The notes under the pieces are model-generated. The model searched no databases and was not told the origin of the DNA. It worked only from the letters and a program-made list of their open reading frames with translations. DNA of 64,000 nucleotides from Epithemia pelagica. Its lineage: Eukaryota > Bacillariophyta > Bacillariophyceae > Surirellales > Surirellaceae. Positions 18,820 to 29,399 of the stretch are shown here, in pieces. Positions within the stretch are counted from its first letter, which is position 1; every line of letters begins with the position of its first letter. The DNA lies in the NCBI GenBank assembly GCA_946965045.2, contig OX337228.1:4464001-4528000 (forward strand), written 5' to 3'. The translations under genes were made by a program, and so were the position numbers.

Positions 18820-20975
18820 CTACGAAGTGCGTCGTTTTTTCTTCGTCGTTCCACCAGAGCTATCATACTTGGCTTCAATATCTTTCCGCTCTTTTTTGAG
18901 TCGCTCAACCTTTTGTTTCAACACAGTCTTGGCACCACTAGAATCATTTTTCTTGTGTTCTGTCTCAATTTCCCTACGACGTCGATGAAGTGATTCGATT
19001 TTCTCCTTTTTGCGAGCAAGACCGTATTGCATCTTTCCATACAAATGAGCAGCTTTCCGACTCATCATGGTTTTGGCCAGCTCATAGGCCTCTTTCTCTT
19101 GCTTTTCTTCTCTCTTCTTCAAACTTCGTTTCTTTTGTTCTTCTTCATCATCCCCATCCTCCTCATCTACTTGATTCTCATCTGATTCGTCGCCTGATGG
19201 CTCTTTGACGGCGTCAGCACCCTCTTCCCCAACATTTCTGGACTCAAAGTTTTCCTCGGCATCACCTTCTTCTGTTCGATACAAATCAACTTTAGGATCT
19301 CTTTCAATCGATTCTCCATTCTTCAGTTTCTCAATTTCTTCCGCATATGCTGGTTTGTAGCATTCTTCGTCATCGTCCACCCAAGGAGAGAGATGAGGCG
19401 GCAACGAACAACCCACTGCATATCGCTCAATTGGCAGGAGAAACATAAAGTTGGCACAGTCGAGCAGCCATTGCGGTTGCACAAATTCACGTGACTTTGG
19501 AAGACTGTCATAGCTACTAGGCAGTTTTGGTCGATCAAAGATGTGATGAGTAATTGTTGGGTCGTCCGCTGTAATGAGACTGTGTTCACCTTCCCAACCG
19601 ACTTTCCCACCATATGCCAAACAAACAAGCTCCAAGTAGCCCCTTGGTACTTCACGAGATAGGAAGAAAGTAAGGCCTTGGAAAAGCTGCTTGCGTTTCA
19701 GCGCATCATCATCCAGTTCAACGTTTGACCCAGGAACAATCGATCGGTCGCGTTCGTGGGCTAACTCGTCGAGAGCGACCTTCAAAGGGGCCGACACATC
19801 GACTTCATCCTTTTCCTCGTCTTGGTCTTCTCCTGCTTCAAGTTCAATACTTTTCAGAGCCTCATCGACGCTTTTTAACAAAGATTTTTTATTCTCACGC
19901 TTTCCTTCGACCGACGTTGTACCAGGAGTTGTCTTCGTTCCTGCATCGTTTTGAACCGAATCGGCAACCACATTTCTGATCGATCCTGTTGATTGAAGGA
20001 CATTTGTTAATGATCTTAGGTTTCCTCCAAGTATTGCACTTGTTGAACCGACCACTTCACGGCCCATGTCCTTTAAAGGAAAAGGATATCTCAAACCGAT
20101 GTCACTGTAAAGTTTGAACAGGACAAAGTCGAGAAGTGTCTCATAAAACTCGAAAAATGTCGTCATAACACGGTAGTCAACATCAGCAGGGAGGTACTGT
20201 GTGAAGGAATGAGGAATGACCCATCTAACAGTGACATTTTGGATAAGAGCTTCCATGTAGACCCCCTTAACCGAAATGAAAGACTTGCAAATGGCACAGG
20301 TGGTAGAACAGTAGGCTCCCCACGCCGCGGCAAGTTTCTTAGCTTTGTTGGTGAATTTGGGAGCTATACCGCGATCTGCCGGAAGAGCTGCAAACAAAAA
20401 GGTCAAGGTCAATGCATCATCCATGTCGGACAAAGCATCTTGAAACCGGGGGTACCTCTCTTTGACCAAATGATTCAACGTATACGTCGGAACAGTTTCA
20501 TGCCGACGAAGGGCTTCATCTCTTTCATTTCTTCCAGCCGCCCGTCGAACCTAACAAGAGAATACGTATTCAGCGCACATATCTTCAATCAGTTGCCAAC
20601 AAAAGGCAAAATGAAAAAGCTTACCTTCTTCATGAAGGCGCGATATTCTCGAAATTTCTCCAGAACAGGTTCATGTGCAATCGCTTTAATGTCCTTGATA
20701 TGATAGTACGACTGGCCTTTCTTGTTTCCAGGAACACGACCATGAGGCTGGCGTGGGTAAATCCCTTTTAAAATGCATAAACGACGAAAGTCTTTCAACG
20801 TCACTTGAAGCATTTTCAAGCACTTCGAACGGCCGATAAAAGTTGCTTCCAATCCAGCATGTCCTTTCTTTTGCTTCTTTCCCATACGTGAGAGCTTGCG
20901 CTCACTCCCTACGCTGCTGCTAAGTGCAGCCTTGATGGACTTCTTTTTCACCCTTCCTTTCACTCGATTGCCCAT
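18820..20975 (-). CDS. PES1: Pescadillo (PES1/NOP7) ribosome-biogenesis protein
   Basis: Exon 1 is 20975-20625 and exon 2 is 20550-18820, with a 74-bp intron between them (phase 0); 693 residues. The start is ATG 20975; the open frame farther upstream lacks ATG. The Pescadillo N-domain is clear: CLKMLQVTLKDFRRLCILKG, YPRQPHGR, then ETVPTYTLNHLVKERYPRF directly after the intron. A BRCT domain lies near residues 400-510 (LTFFLSREVPRGYLELVCLA through VQPQWLLDCANFMFLLP). The C-terminal third is acidic then Lys-rich and coiled-coil-like. PES1 works with BOP1 and WDR12 in pre-60S maturation in the nucleolus. The start is 289 bp from the divergent Tha4-like gene. Confidence 0.95.
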
Positions 20976-21264
20976 CGTTTGTCTGTTTACTTCTCTTTGA
21001 TGTCTCACTCGTTGTGATGGTTCTTGATGAACGACGAGAGATGAAAAAAATAAGAATTTGTTGGCTGCAGCTCAAGAGGAAGTCTGTCCGCCGCCGTCAC
21101 CATGAGACACAACACACAACACACACATCAACCAAAAAGATACCCCGCAAGATGGAAGATGCCACATATCCTCAATCTCACGACACGCTCCACTTGTCAA
21201 TTCGCAACACTCTTGGTGTGATTGTCTCTTTCCATTCGATATCGTCAATCCGATTCATCACATC

Positions 21265-21696
21265 ATGGTTAACTACTCCTTCTTTTCGGTTGCATGTCTC
21301 ATCGTGGCTTGTGTCCAGGCCTTCGTTCCGGCGCCAAGAGCAAACTTTGCCGTGAGTCCGATGGTGGGAGCTCCCTCCACAACCCAACCGATGCCTCAGG
21401 AGCAATTGTATTATGTTCCTGCGGCGTTGCAACGACAGAGAAAATCGGTCGCCCCAGTGCAAACAATGGGACTTTTTGGATTGGGAGTACCAGAAATTGG
21501 CGTAATCCTTGTCGCAGCTGCCTTCTTGCTCGGACCACAGAAACTGGCAGAACTCGGCAAGGATGCCGGAAAGATTGCAGGTGAATTGAAGGAAGTTCCC
21601 AAGGAATTTCAGAAGGGATTGGAGGAAGGAGAGCAACAAGCTAAACTCATGAAAGCTGAAAATGAAGCTGCTCCAGCTGAAGAACAAAAGGAGTAA
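21265..21696 (+). CDS. thylakoid Tat translocase subunit, TatA/Tha4-like, plastid-targeted
   Basis: 143 residues. Residues 1-19 form a signal peptide ending CVQA, followed by FVPAP, the classic diatom plastid-targeting junction. The mature TatA-type domain begins LFGLGVPEIGVILVAAAFLL, with the conserved Glu in the membrane helix and the GPQKLAELGKDAGK hinge and amphipathic helix. The tail is acidic (EVPKEFQKGLEEGEQQAK). TatA/Tha4 oligomerises to form the passage used by folded twin-arginine substrates crossing the thylakoid membrane. It is convergent with a second TatA-family gene at 21952-22494 whose C-terminal helix is very similar. Confidence 0.9.
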   Translation: MVNYSFFSVACLIVACVQAFVPAPRANFAVSPMVGAPSTTQPMPQEQLYYVPAALQRQRKSVAPVQTMGLFGLGVPEIGVILVAAAFLLGPQKLAELGKDAGKIAGELKEVPKEFQKGLEEGEQQAKLMKAENEAAPAEEQKE

Positions 21697-21951
21697 GAAC
21701 AAAAGGAGTAGACTAGGAAGAGAAGATGAGCTTAAGAAGTCATGAATTTGGAAAGGACACCGAATCAGATAAAACTGGGAAGACTTGAATAAAATAGTAT
21801 AAGTCTATTAGTCATTTGTTAGCAATTGGTTATCACCACCGATGGATATGGATTGGTTTATGTTTGAGGAGTAGTTCGAAACAGTAATACTCCCACTACA
21901 ATTGTGAAGATGCTCAATCTCAACGGCTTCTCGCATTCTGTGATCATCTTT

Positions 21952-22494
21952 CTATTCCTCATTCTCGCAATCTTGTTTTGTTTCTTCTCTCACAATCTTG
22001 ATTCGTTTGGCATTACGCGCTCTTGCTTCGGTCTCTCCTTCTTCCATACCTTTCTGAAATTCATCCGGAACACGCTTGAGCTCTTCCGATATCTCTTGTG
22101 CTCTAGAACTTGAGGTTTTCGCAATTCGGCCAATATTTTCGGGTCCTAGAACAGCACCCAGGACAAGTAATATGACAGCTATTTCTCCAAATCCCAAACC
22201 AAATAGTTGTGTCTGCACGGATGCAACTGACTTGCGCTGGATTCCGATCGACTTGGGAATAATCATGATCCGGTTGTTGCTCGCTCTGCTCCAGAACGTG
22301 ACCTCTCTCACGAAGCTAAGGGGTGCATGTGGAACCCGAACGATTCCATTGTCGAGAATCGAACGGCGTAGCGCATACGAGGACTGGGGAGGAAGAAACG
22401 CAAATGCGGAAGGGATTATTCTATGGAGGCATAAGAATGCACATACTCCCACAGCGAGAACGAGTTTATCAATGCTCATGGATCGATGCATCAT
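21952..22494 (-). CDS. thylakoid Tat translocase subunit, TatB/Hcf106-like, plastid-targeted
   Basis: 180 residues from ATG 22494. A signal peptide ends IIPSA|FAF, again with Phe at the junction, followed by a Ser/Arg-bearing transit-like stretch. The membrane segment LFGLGFGEIAVILLVLGAVL has Glu in the GxxE position typical of TatB/Hcf106, followed by GPENIGRIAKTS and a long amphipathic region. EELKRVPDEFQKGMEEGE closely matches the C-terminus of the neighbouring Tha4-like protein. TatB/Hcf106 pairs with TatC in the receptor complex for twin-arginine substrates. The Hcf106 rather than Tha4 assignment rests on the GxxE context and longer tail; a divergent TatA is the alternative. Confidence 0.82.
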   Translation of the reverse strand: MMHRSMSIDKLVLAVGVCAFLCLHRIIPSAFAFLPPQSSYALRRSILDNGIVRVPHAPLSFVREVTFWSRASNNRIMIIPKSIGIQRKSVASVQTQLFGLGFGEIAVILLVLGAVLGPENIGRIAKTSSSRAQEISEELKRVPDEFQKGMEEGETEARARNAKRIKIVREETKQDCENEE

Positions 22495-23226
22495 CGCATT
22501 CTCTTGGGTGATGTTTTTTCAGTTTCTGTCTCTCTTTCCCAAGATCTGTCTCATCCATGATAGATACCCATGACATCTGATATGTGGCTAGCCGGCAAGG
22601 AGTACCTTAGCTGATGTCCATTCATCCCTATTTCAACCAACAGACATTTCAACTTTCAACGGAGAGCCTGCAAGCGGACGATGATCCGAACGGACCCAAT
22701 GACGCGACTGCCAAAGATCGATCCCAACTAAAGATCGCGTGGTTGTTCCGACCACGCGCGTGCAGGCATTCCCGATTTGACCGCACAGTTACTATAAAAG
22801 GTGTACAGTAGACGAGAGTCCCGGGAGTGTTTCAACCCGTTCAGAAAAAACATGGATCTAAATAACATTCGATGATCAAGACCAACAGAGGAAGCATCTG
22901 GTCGGTCCGGCGCTCCCAATAAATAGCAATGCGACAAAATGCATTGTTATCGGGTCCTATTATACGGGAAACTACGTAGAGAAAAGTACTGGAGCAACTT
23001 CTCCCCCATCGTTTTATATTTTTAGGCGTGGCCAAATTTTTCGAGGACCTAATATTCCAACAGACAATCCCATCTCTCGAATCACTCATCACTCATCACA
23101 CAACAGCAACAGGTCTGTTGGAGATCATTTCGTGGTTGGGTTTTGTTAAACTCTTCTCTGGAGGCACGTCAATACTTTGGAAGGTTTCTCTTCTTGATCT
23201 CTTAAAGCAGGAGAGGCTCCAAGGAA
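22495..23226. other. 732-bp divergent intergenic region with stem-loop and TATA-like box
   Basis: This region lies between the starts of the Hcf106-like gene and the MFS transporter. It holds an 8-bp perfect stem with a 7-nt loop (22736-22758) and a canonical TATA-like CTATAAAAGG (22792-22801), listed separately. No tRNA or protein-coding gene is evident. Confidence 0.45.
22736..22801 (+). promoter_or_regulatory. stem-loop followed by TATA-like box
   Basis: CGCGTGGT (22736-22743) pairs with ACCACGCG (22751-22758) across a 7-nt loop. About 33 bp later comes CTATAAAAGG. The transporter start codon is 425 bp downstream, so either its 5' leader is long or the box serves an unseen transcript. Promoter activity is inferred. 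Confidence 0.35.
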
Positions 23227-26200
23227 ATGTCCAGTTCATTGCAGCCACTGGAAGTCAGAATGGATGGTAAAGGAGCTGAAGTTGTGGCCGCTCTGCCCAA
23301 CGATGAAACATCGAAACAAAAGACGGCGGATACTGTAATGTCAGAAGAGAAGAAACAGGTAGAACCCAATGAAGAAAATGCTGTGGCAGCTCAAGCTGTC
23401 GCTGCGAAAAGAGCGGAAAAAGTTCCGGAATCCTTTCAAGAGCCGTCGGTTGATGTCTCGATGATGTCACCAAATGACGCACCGAAACAAACTGTCAGCG
23501 GTGAAGCTGCACTGCATTCCTCAGCTGCAGCAAAAGCTACATCCGGCACCAAGTCAACGGTCAATGGATCGGCTAAAGAGAAAAACCAAGATGCGGTTGG
23601 TGGTGCTGATCAAGAAACGTCCACATCGAACCATGCTCATCAAGCCAACAATGACGACGAAGATTCATCCAATGATGACAGTTCATACTTTGCTGACCCA
23701 AATAACTTGCCTGTTCCAGGTGAGGGCGGTCGAAAGTACTCTTACAGCAGTCATCACTCCACCACCAGGAACAACGCGAAGGGCCGAGAAAGCGACGCAA
23801 GTTTGTCTTTGTCTGAAGACAGTGACGACGCCAACAATCAAGGCAACAACGTTGCGATTTATGGTCAACGGGAAGCTCCTGAAGTTTTCCCCCAGCAACG
23901 AATCACTCGAATGCACTCGGTGGGTTCTTTGGTGAGCACGTCTTCCCAGAACACAGAGGATGACTTTGGCAATCGCAGGGAATTTTATCATCGAGGCAAG
24001 AATCGTCCTTATGATGGTCAGGGTCCTGATAACTCTGGCCGTGTCGCTCAGGGAGGTCCACATTTAATGTATCCTGCCCACGGTCAACATCAACAGTATC
24101 CTCAGGGACCTCCCACATCCTTCGTCCCGGACAATCGACAGTACCAATTTCCTCAGAATTACCCACAGCCACAAATATTGGGTCAGGAACAATGGATGGC
24201 TGCTGCGAGGGCCGAGTCCAATAACATGCCCCCGAATTCAGGTGGTATCATGGACGGATCAATGCAGTACAACGAGGAAGGAGGAGTGCGCGGGGTTAAC
24301 GGGTCTTCGCTTTACCAGAACAACGGAGGTGGATCTGCCACTGGAAAGAAGCCGTCGAGCCGTCGGGCTCCGCGAGAAGGGAAAAGACGAAACAAAGGCC
24401 GCGACGAACCTCCCAATCCAGAGCCACAGGAAGACCATATGGATGGTGACGGAAATTTTAAGGTTTATTGGCAACGCTGGATCATGCTCATGTACATGTC
24501 GATTCTGAATCTTCTGGTAAGTGCAATTTGCTTAATTCATCGAGGCCACCTGATGTAAGTGGGTTCTAACTTTTCGCCATATCTCTTTCTCTTCCTCAGT
24601 CGGACTGGACATGTTATTCTGTCGCCCCAATTGCATTGCTCACTCAGGAAGCCTTTGGAGAAATTGATCCTGAAGAGCTCGTCACAATCTTTTTGGCTGC
24701 CAATGCGGTTGCTAGTGCGTGTGAACCGATTATCCTCTCTCGATTAGGGCTTCGCCGAACTGTCCTCTTTGGTGCCTTGCTTTTGATGGTTGGAAGTATG
24801 ATTAAGAGCGGAGGTATGCCTCCCATTATCCAAGCACATCTAGAAAAGGGCCACAGTGAGTGGCAGATTTACCTCGGATTCTTTCTGGTCGGTCTGAGTC
24901 AGCCACTGTACCAATGTACTCCGGCTTTGTTGTCCGCGTCATGGTTCCCGGAACGAGAGCGCACCATGGCTACTGGCGTTGCACTGAATGCAAATCAGCT
25001 CGGTATCGGATTTGCCTTTATCTTTGGAACATTGTTGGTGGCAGAAAGCGACGACATTCCTAGTTATTTTGGACTGCTCAGTATCGTGTCGACCGTCGCT
25101 TTTTTTGGTACCTTGTTCCAATTTGATGATGCACCCCCAACTCCACCTTCGGACAGTGCTCGTGTCATGCGTGGCACCCTTGAAGTCAATCTCCCAAGTG
25201 TTCAGACAATCTTGCAGTCCATTGGGGTTGGTAGCCAGCGAGATATGAAACGTGATATTAACGAAGCTATGAAGGATGGAAAGTCAGGAACCAAGTCGAG
25301 TAAGCACAGAAATTCCTCCGCCTCTGGAAAGGTTCGTCGTTCTGGGAAGTCATCGAGTGGCAAAAAGAGCCGAAGTGCAGGACCACCAGCATCTGATGGA
25401 CGTCGCCATCGTAGCCGCAACGTTCCATCCAGAAAACCAGAAGGTGGAAATGAACCCCAAGCTCCTCCTCCTTCCGCTGCTCTTTGGGGAGCTGTATCGG
25501 ATATTGTTGCGGCTCCCTCCCCGATGATGCCCGGCCCCGTTGGCGGTGGACCAACAGGTGGAAATGAAGATGGAGAAGGATTGGAACGGCGAGGCGATCA
25601 GCAGCCGGTTCCGGCAGGCTACCCGTTTGCGGGCGCTCCTCCCCCGATATACCCCGGAAGTATCGGTACTGGTGTACCCACAACAATCGCTCCGGTGCCT
25701 CAAGTAGGTTTTCCTGGTTCTGTTTATGGTGCACCACAAGGTATGCCTGGTTACGGCTCTTACCAGCAACCTCAAGGATATGGTGGTTATCAAATGGGTT
25801 ACCCTGGTTACCCATCATACCAGTTTCCTCCCCAGCCTCAACAGTTTTATCCACCTTCTCAACCAAGACAATCGGCTGGCCCCTACACCTACCATCACCA
25901 AATGCCGCGCCCAGATCTTCAAATGTACTCGGATCCTTACTCCGTTCTGCCTCCAGCAGAAGGAATTGATGCAGGAGCTGAGCCTGTTTTGACGATTACG
26001 CCGCACCACCTGGATATCGATATTCGCGATGATCAGATTCTCTTGGCGACTCGTGCTTGCTTCGCCCGTCCTGGTTTTATTCATTCATTGGTGTCTTTCA
26101 CCGTATCCGGCATTGTTATTAACACTCTGTCCACGTACATGGACTACTTGGTTCGTCTGAATGGAGCCGGACGTGAATATACCGGTATCATTGGTGGATC

Positions 26201-26906
26201 TTTTCAAGTCATTATCATGATCTCGAGTCTCATTATTGGAGGTCTTACGGATAAGTCCCGTGCATACTACTCTGTCACGATTGGAATGTTGGTTATTGGA
26301 GCTTTTGGTCTCGCCGAGTGTGGAGTGAGCTTGAACGCGGACCGAGGAAGCGATCTACGAGTGGCTCTAATTGTCGTTGCTGCGTTGGTTGGACCGTTGC
26401 AGCCGGTGTCAACTGAGTTGGGAGTAGAGGTTGTCTATCCTCTGAGCGAGAACACGGTGCTTGTTATCCAGCAGCTTTTTTCAAACTTGTTGAGTGCCCT
26501 TTTTATCCCTGTGTTCAAACAACTGAAAGATATTGGAATTGGAGACTCTGAAACTGATGAATCGAGTCACCCACAATACACATTCTCATTTTATTTACTG
26601 ATTGTGTTGCATGCTGGTGCCAGTAAGTACTTATGGTCGAAATATATGTGGATCTTTGTTCCTTTCTGGTCTCTTACATTTTTTTCTGCAGCTGTGTTCT
26701 TTGCGACTTTCAATGGGCGTTACTTGCGATACGAGCACGAATTGCAGAAGAAAGAAGAAAAGGAACGTAAACGCCAAGAGGCCATGGAAACTGCAAGTTT
26801 GGCCTCCATGGGAAGTTTCCAACCTTCGTTGATGTCAGGAGCAGAAGGTTATGACTCTATGGATGCAGAACGCCAACCACTGGTCGTGCAACAGCAAATT
26901 GTTTAA
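23227..26906 (+). CDS. SLC49/FLVCR-like major-facilitator transporter with large low-complexity regions
   Basis: Exons 23227-24516 and 24600-26906 join across an 83-bp intron (phase 0); 1198 residues. About 415 N-terminal residues are disordered (Ala/Lys-rich, then Asp/Ser/Asn and Gln/Pro/Gly-rich). The membrane part starts at YWQRWIMLMYMSILNLL and continues with SLC49-like features (ANAVASACEPIILSRLGLRR, LSASWFPERERTMATGVALN followed by ANQLGIGFAF). After six predicted helices comes a roughly 280-residue cytosolic loop: a basic Ser/Lys stretch, then Pro/Gly/Tyr/Gln repeats including a PPPIY motif. Six more helices follow (FIHSLVSFTVSGIVINTL onward). Known relatives move haem, choline or other small solutes; the substrate here cannot be assigned. 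Confidence 0.82.
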
Positions 26907-27115
26907 AGAGAGTGTAATGCTATCAAAAGAAGTTATACGTGTCTAACTCATATTCCATCACTAGAAGTACCAGGACCCAAATGGTTGTTCCAAGACCTGC
27001 GTTTTTCCACGCTACATATCTTAGTTGGGACTCTACTTATGGTCACAGTGAGAACTTCATCTTTCTAGTAAAAAGACGAGATGCAGGAAAGTCAAGCCAA
27101 CTAAATAAGAATACC

Positions 27116-28737
27116 CTACGCGCATTGGTAACTGTCAGGGGAAAAGCTCTTGACAAGTTGGTTTGGAATGGCAGTGCCCTGAGACGAGTGAGTGACGCTT
27201 GTAATTTGGATTGGACAGAGCAAGGTTTCGGATCGGAACCCAACCTGTACGGGGAAAAAGACATCGGTATTGGCCCCTGCAACGGTGAATTCCAGGGATC
27301 CGGACGCATTGTTAGCATCCACCTGGTCAAAGTGCCAGCACAGCATACCAGAAGCGGGATCATGCTTGAAAATGCCATCAATACTTTCAACGGCTGGTGG
27401 ATCTGTCGTTCCCAAGGGCAAAAGGATGTTGACATCAAACAGTACCAAGTCTTTACGTGTGAGTTCCATTTCGATGTTGACATTGATGGTTCCCGTTCCT
27501 TCGTCCTCAGGCCAACAGTTGATCGTCAAGGGAGCCGCATCTTCACCTGAATACGACCAACGCAATATTCCGACACCACGCTGCAAGGGAAACTCTTTTC
27601 CCCCCTTGAGAGACAAGACACCCTTTGCCTCGTAATTCTTCTTGTCGACTTTGGGGTGAGTGGCATAGGAAAATTCCTTTGGAAGCATGTCCTTGTTCAC
27701 CGCAACAAGGGCCATTGACCCAGCTTCTGTATTGGCAGTCAAAGTGAGCGTTCCCTTGACTTCGCAACTTTGTACATCACCTTCCCGATTCATTTGAACA
27801 GTGATCTTTTCTTCGAGGGTCAAGGACAGCGGTGTGGATGGTACGGCGGCCGGAGCTTGCGCTGGGGTCGAAAAATCGAATGCCGCTTTCCCACCACCTC
27901 CCATGGGGAAAAGATTATCTTCGGCTGCCATTGCGGCCAACAGGTTGTCTTTCTTTGCACCACCTGGAGCCCGAGGACCGCCGCCACCTCCTAGCTTCAA
28001 ACCTTGTTTGGCGATCACCTTTGGAGCTTCGGAGGGAGCTGCCTGGGGTGCCAAATGAGCATACGGGTCATTGAAACTCGGTTGCTGCTCTTGTTGCTGT
28101 TGAAAGGGATCAAACATTCCTTGAGCTTGAGGTCCGCCGCCACCGAAACCCTCCATGCCACTGAGTTTTCCGGCCGTTGGTGCATTTCCCCCAGAAACCA
28201 AATTTTGTCGTATGTTTTCCATTTGTTGTTTCCGCAATTCTTTGGCGACATTCTCTGCTTTTTTCTTGGCCTCGTCCTCTTTTGCCAATTTGAGTGCCAT
28301 ATGAATTTTCTCCTCATGGGATTCCATGAGTAAATTGGTTCGAATGCTGCTCAATGTGGCTTCTTCCTTGTATCCACCCGCGGTAAGTACTTCATCAAAG
28401 GCGAAAATGAGATCAAATGCCTTTTCTGCTATTGCGTGCTCTTGCAGCCCACCAGCAACGTCCGGGACAACTTTTGCAAGAAGACGCAACGTTGACAAAT
28501 CCTCCACAATGTTCGAAGTCTTGGTGGTGATAAGGAGTAGATAGATGGCATTTTCAAGAGGTTGGTATACGTAGCGTACAGTATCAGTTTCAACGTATGT
28601 ATGTTGTTGGGCATGTCCAACCAATTTTGGGAAAGCAGCCAAGAGTCCTTCCACTCGAAGCCGATTCATTTCGACAAACTGGCGACTGACGAGGGCCTTG
28701 CCTTGACGGGTGCAAACTGACACTGAAAGCACCACCT
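27116..28737 (-). CDS. ARCN1: coatomer subunit delta (delta-COP), main exon; start codon in an upstream exon
   Basis: The main exon encodes 539 residues beginning VVLSVSVCTRQGKALVSRQF, which matches the delta-COP N-terminus without its initial Met. On the minus strand an in-frame TAG precedes this codon and forms a TTTAG acceptor, so a tiny 5' exon supplying the ATG must lie upstream of 28738. A longin-like N-domain (to about residue 140) is followed by a helical linker with KKAENVAKELRKQ, a Gly/Gln-rich hinge, and the C-terminal mu-homology domain (LTLEEKITVQMNREGDVQSC through NASGSLEFTV). Delta-COP is part of the COPI coat for Golgi-to-ER transport. The exact first exon is unresolved. Confidence 0.9.
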
Positions 28738-29399
28738 AAATTTTGGTGGACAAGGTGGCGGTATGAGATGAACCATTTTGGAAATAATAAACCATGAAAC
28801 ACATCAGAGAACCGAGGAATGGATTTCGGGACCATCAACATTATGGTCGGCAATAACATAGCTCAAACAACCGTTGGGATGTAACTACATGCAACAATGA
28901 CTGAACCATCTTCCGCATGGTAGCGTGACCGCGTCCGCAGTAGCCGATGTACAACGTACCATTGTCACAACTCGAGATTTTCCTGATCAGTAAACTGCGT
29001 CTTCTAATGAATATAAAACTATGTAAGAAGCTGTTTCGAAGATCTTCGCACGGATCACTGAGACAGATCTGCCGATGAGATACGATCTCTCCAAGTTGTT
29101 GCTTTGCGTTGGCTGTGGACGCAAAGATGACTTTCGAGGACATCCTCATTCCTTTCCAAAGAGGAAGCAGCCCCCCCAAAAGTGAGGACTTTCGGGGGCA
29201 GGACTCGCCCCGGATGCGAAGGGCAGAAGCCAGATAAAATGAAGTCCGTGACTGACACTCGGAAGTGAAGAGCGCGCCATATTGGCACGCTTGCATACTA
29301 CGCCGGGACGGCCTTCCCGCTCTCTCTTTGGAACGAGGAGGTGACCACAAATAATTCGCCAAGTAATCAACTTGATTGGTAATTGCATCGCAGGTAACG
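28738..29399. other. divergent intergenic region between delta-COP and CTF4
   Basis: It should contain the small 5' exon of delta-COP, since several ATG-GT pairs occur on the minus strand but none has a strong donor. It also contains the shared promoter. A GC-rich hairpin at 29170-29199 is the only marked structure: GCCCCC(CC)AAAAGT, loop GAGG, ACTTTCGGGGGC, with a small internal bulge. Confidence 0.4.

Noticed and set aside
22076..22573. 165-codon plus-strand ORF overlapping the Hcf106-like gene
   Set aside because: Antisense shadow; the minus strand has a clear Tat domain and plastid signal.
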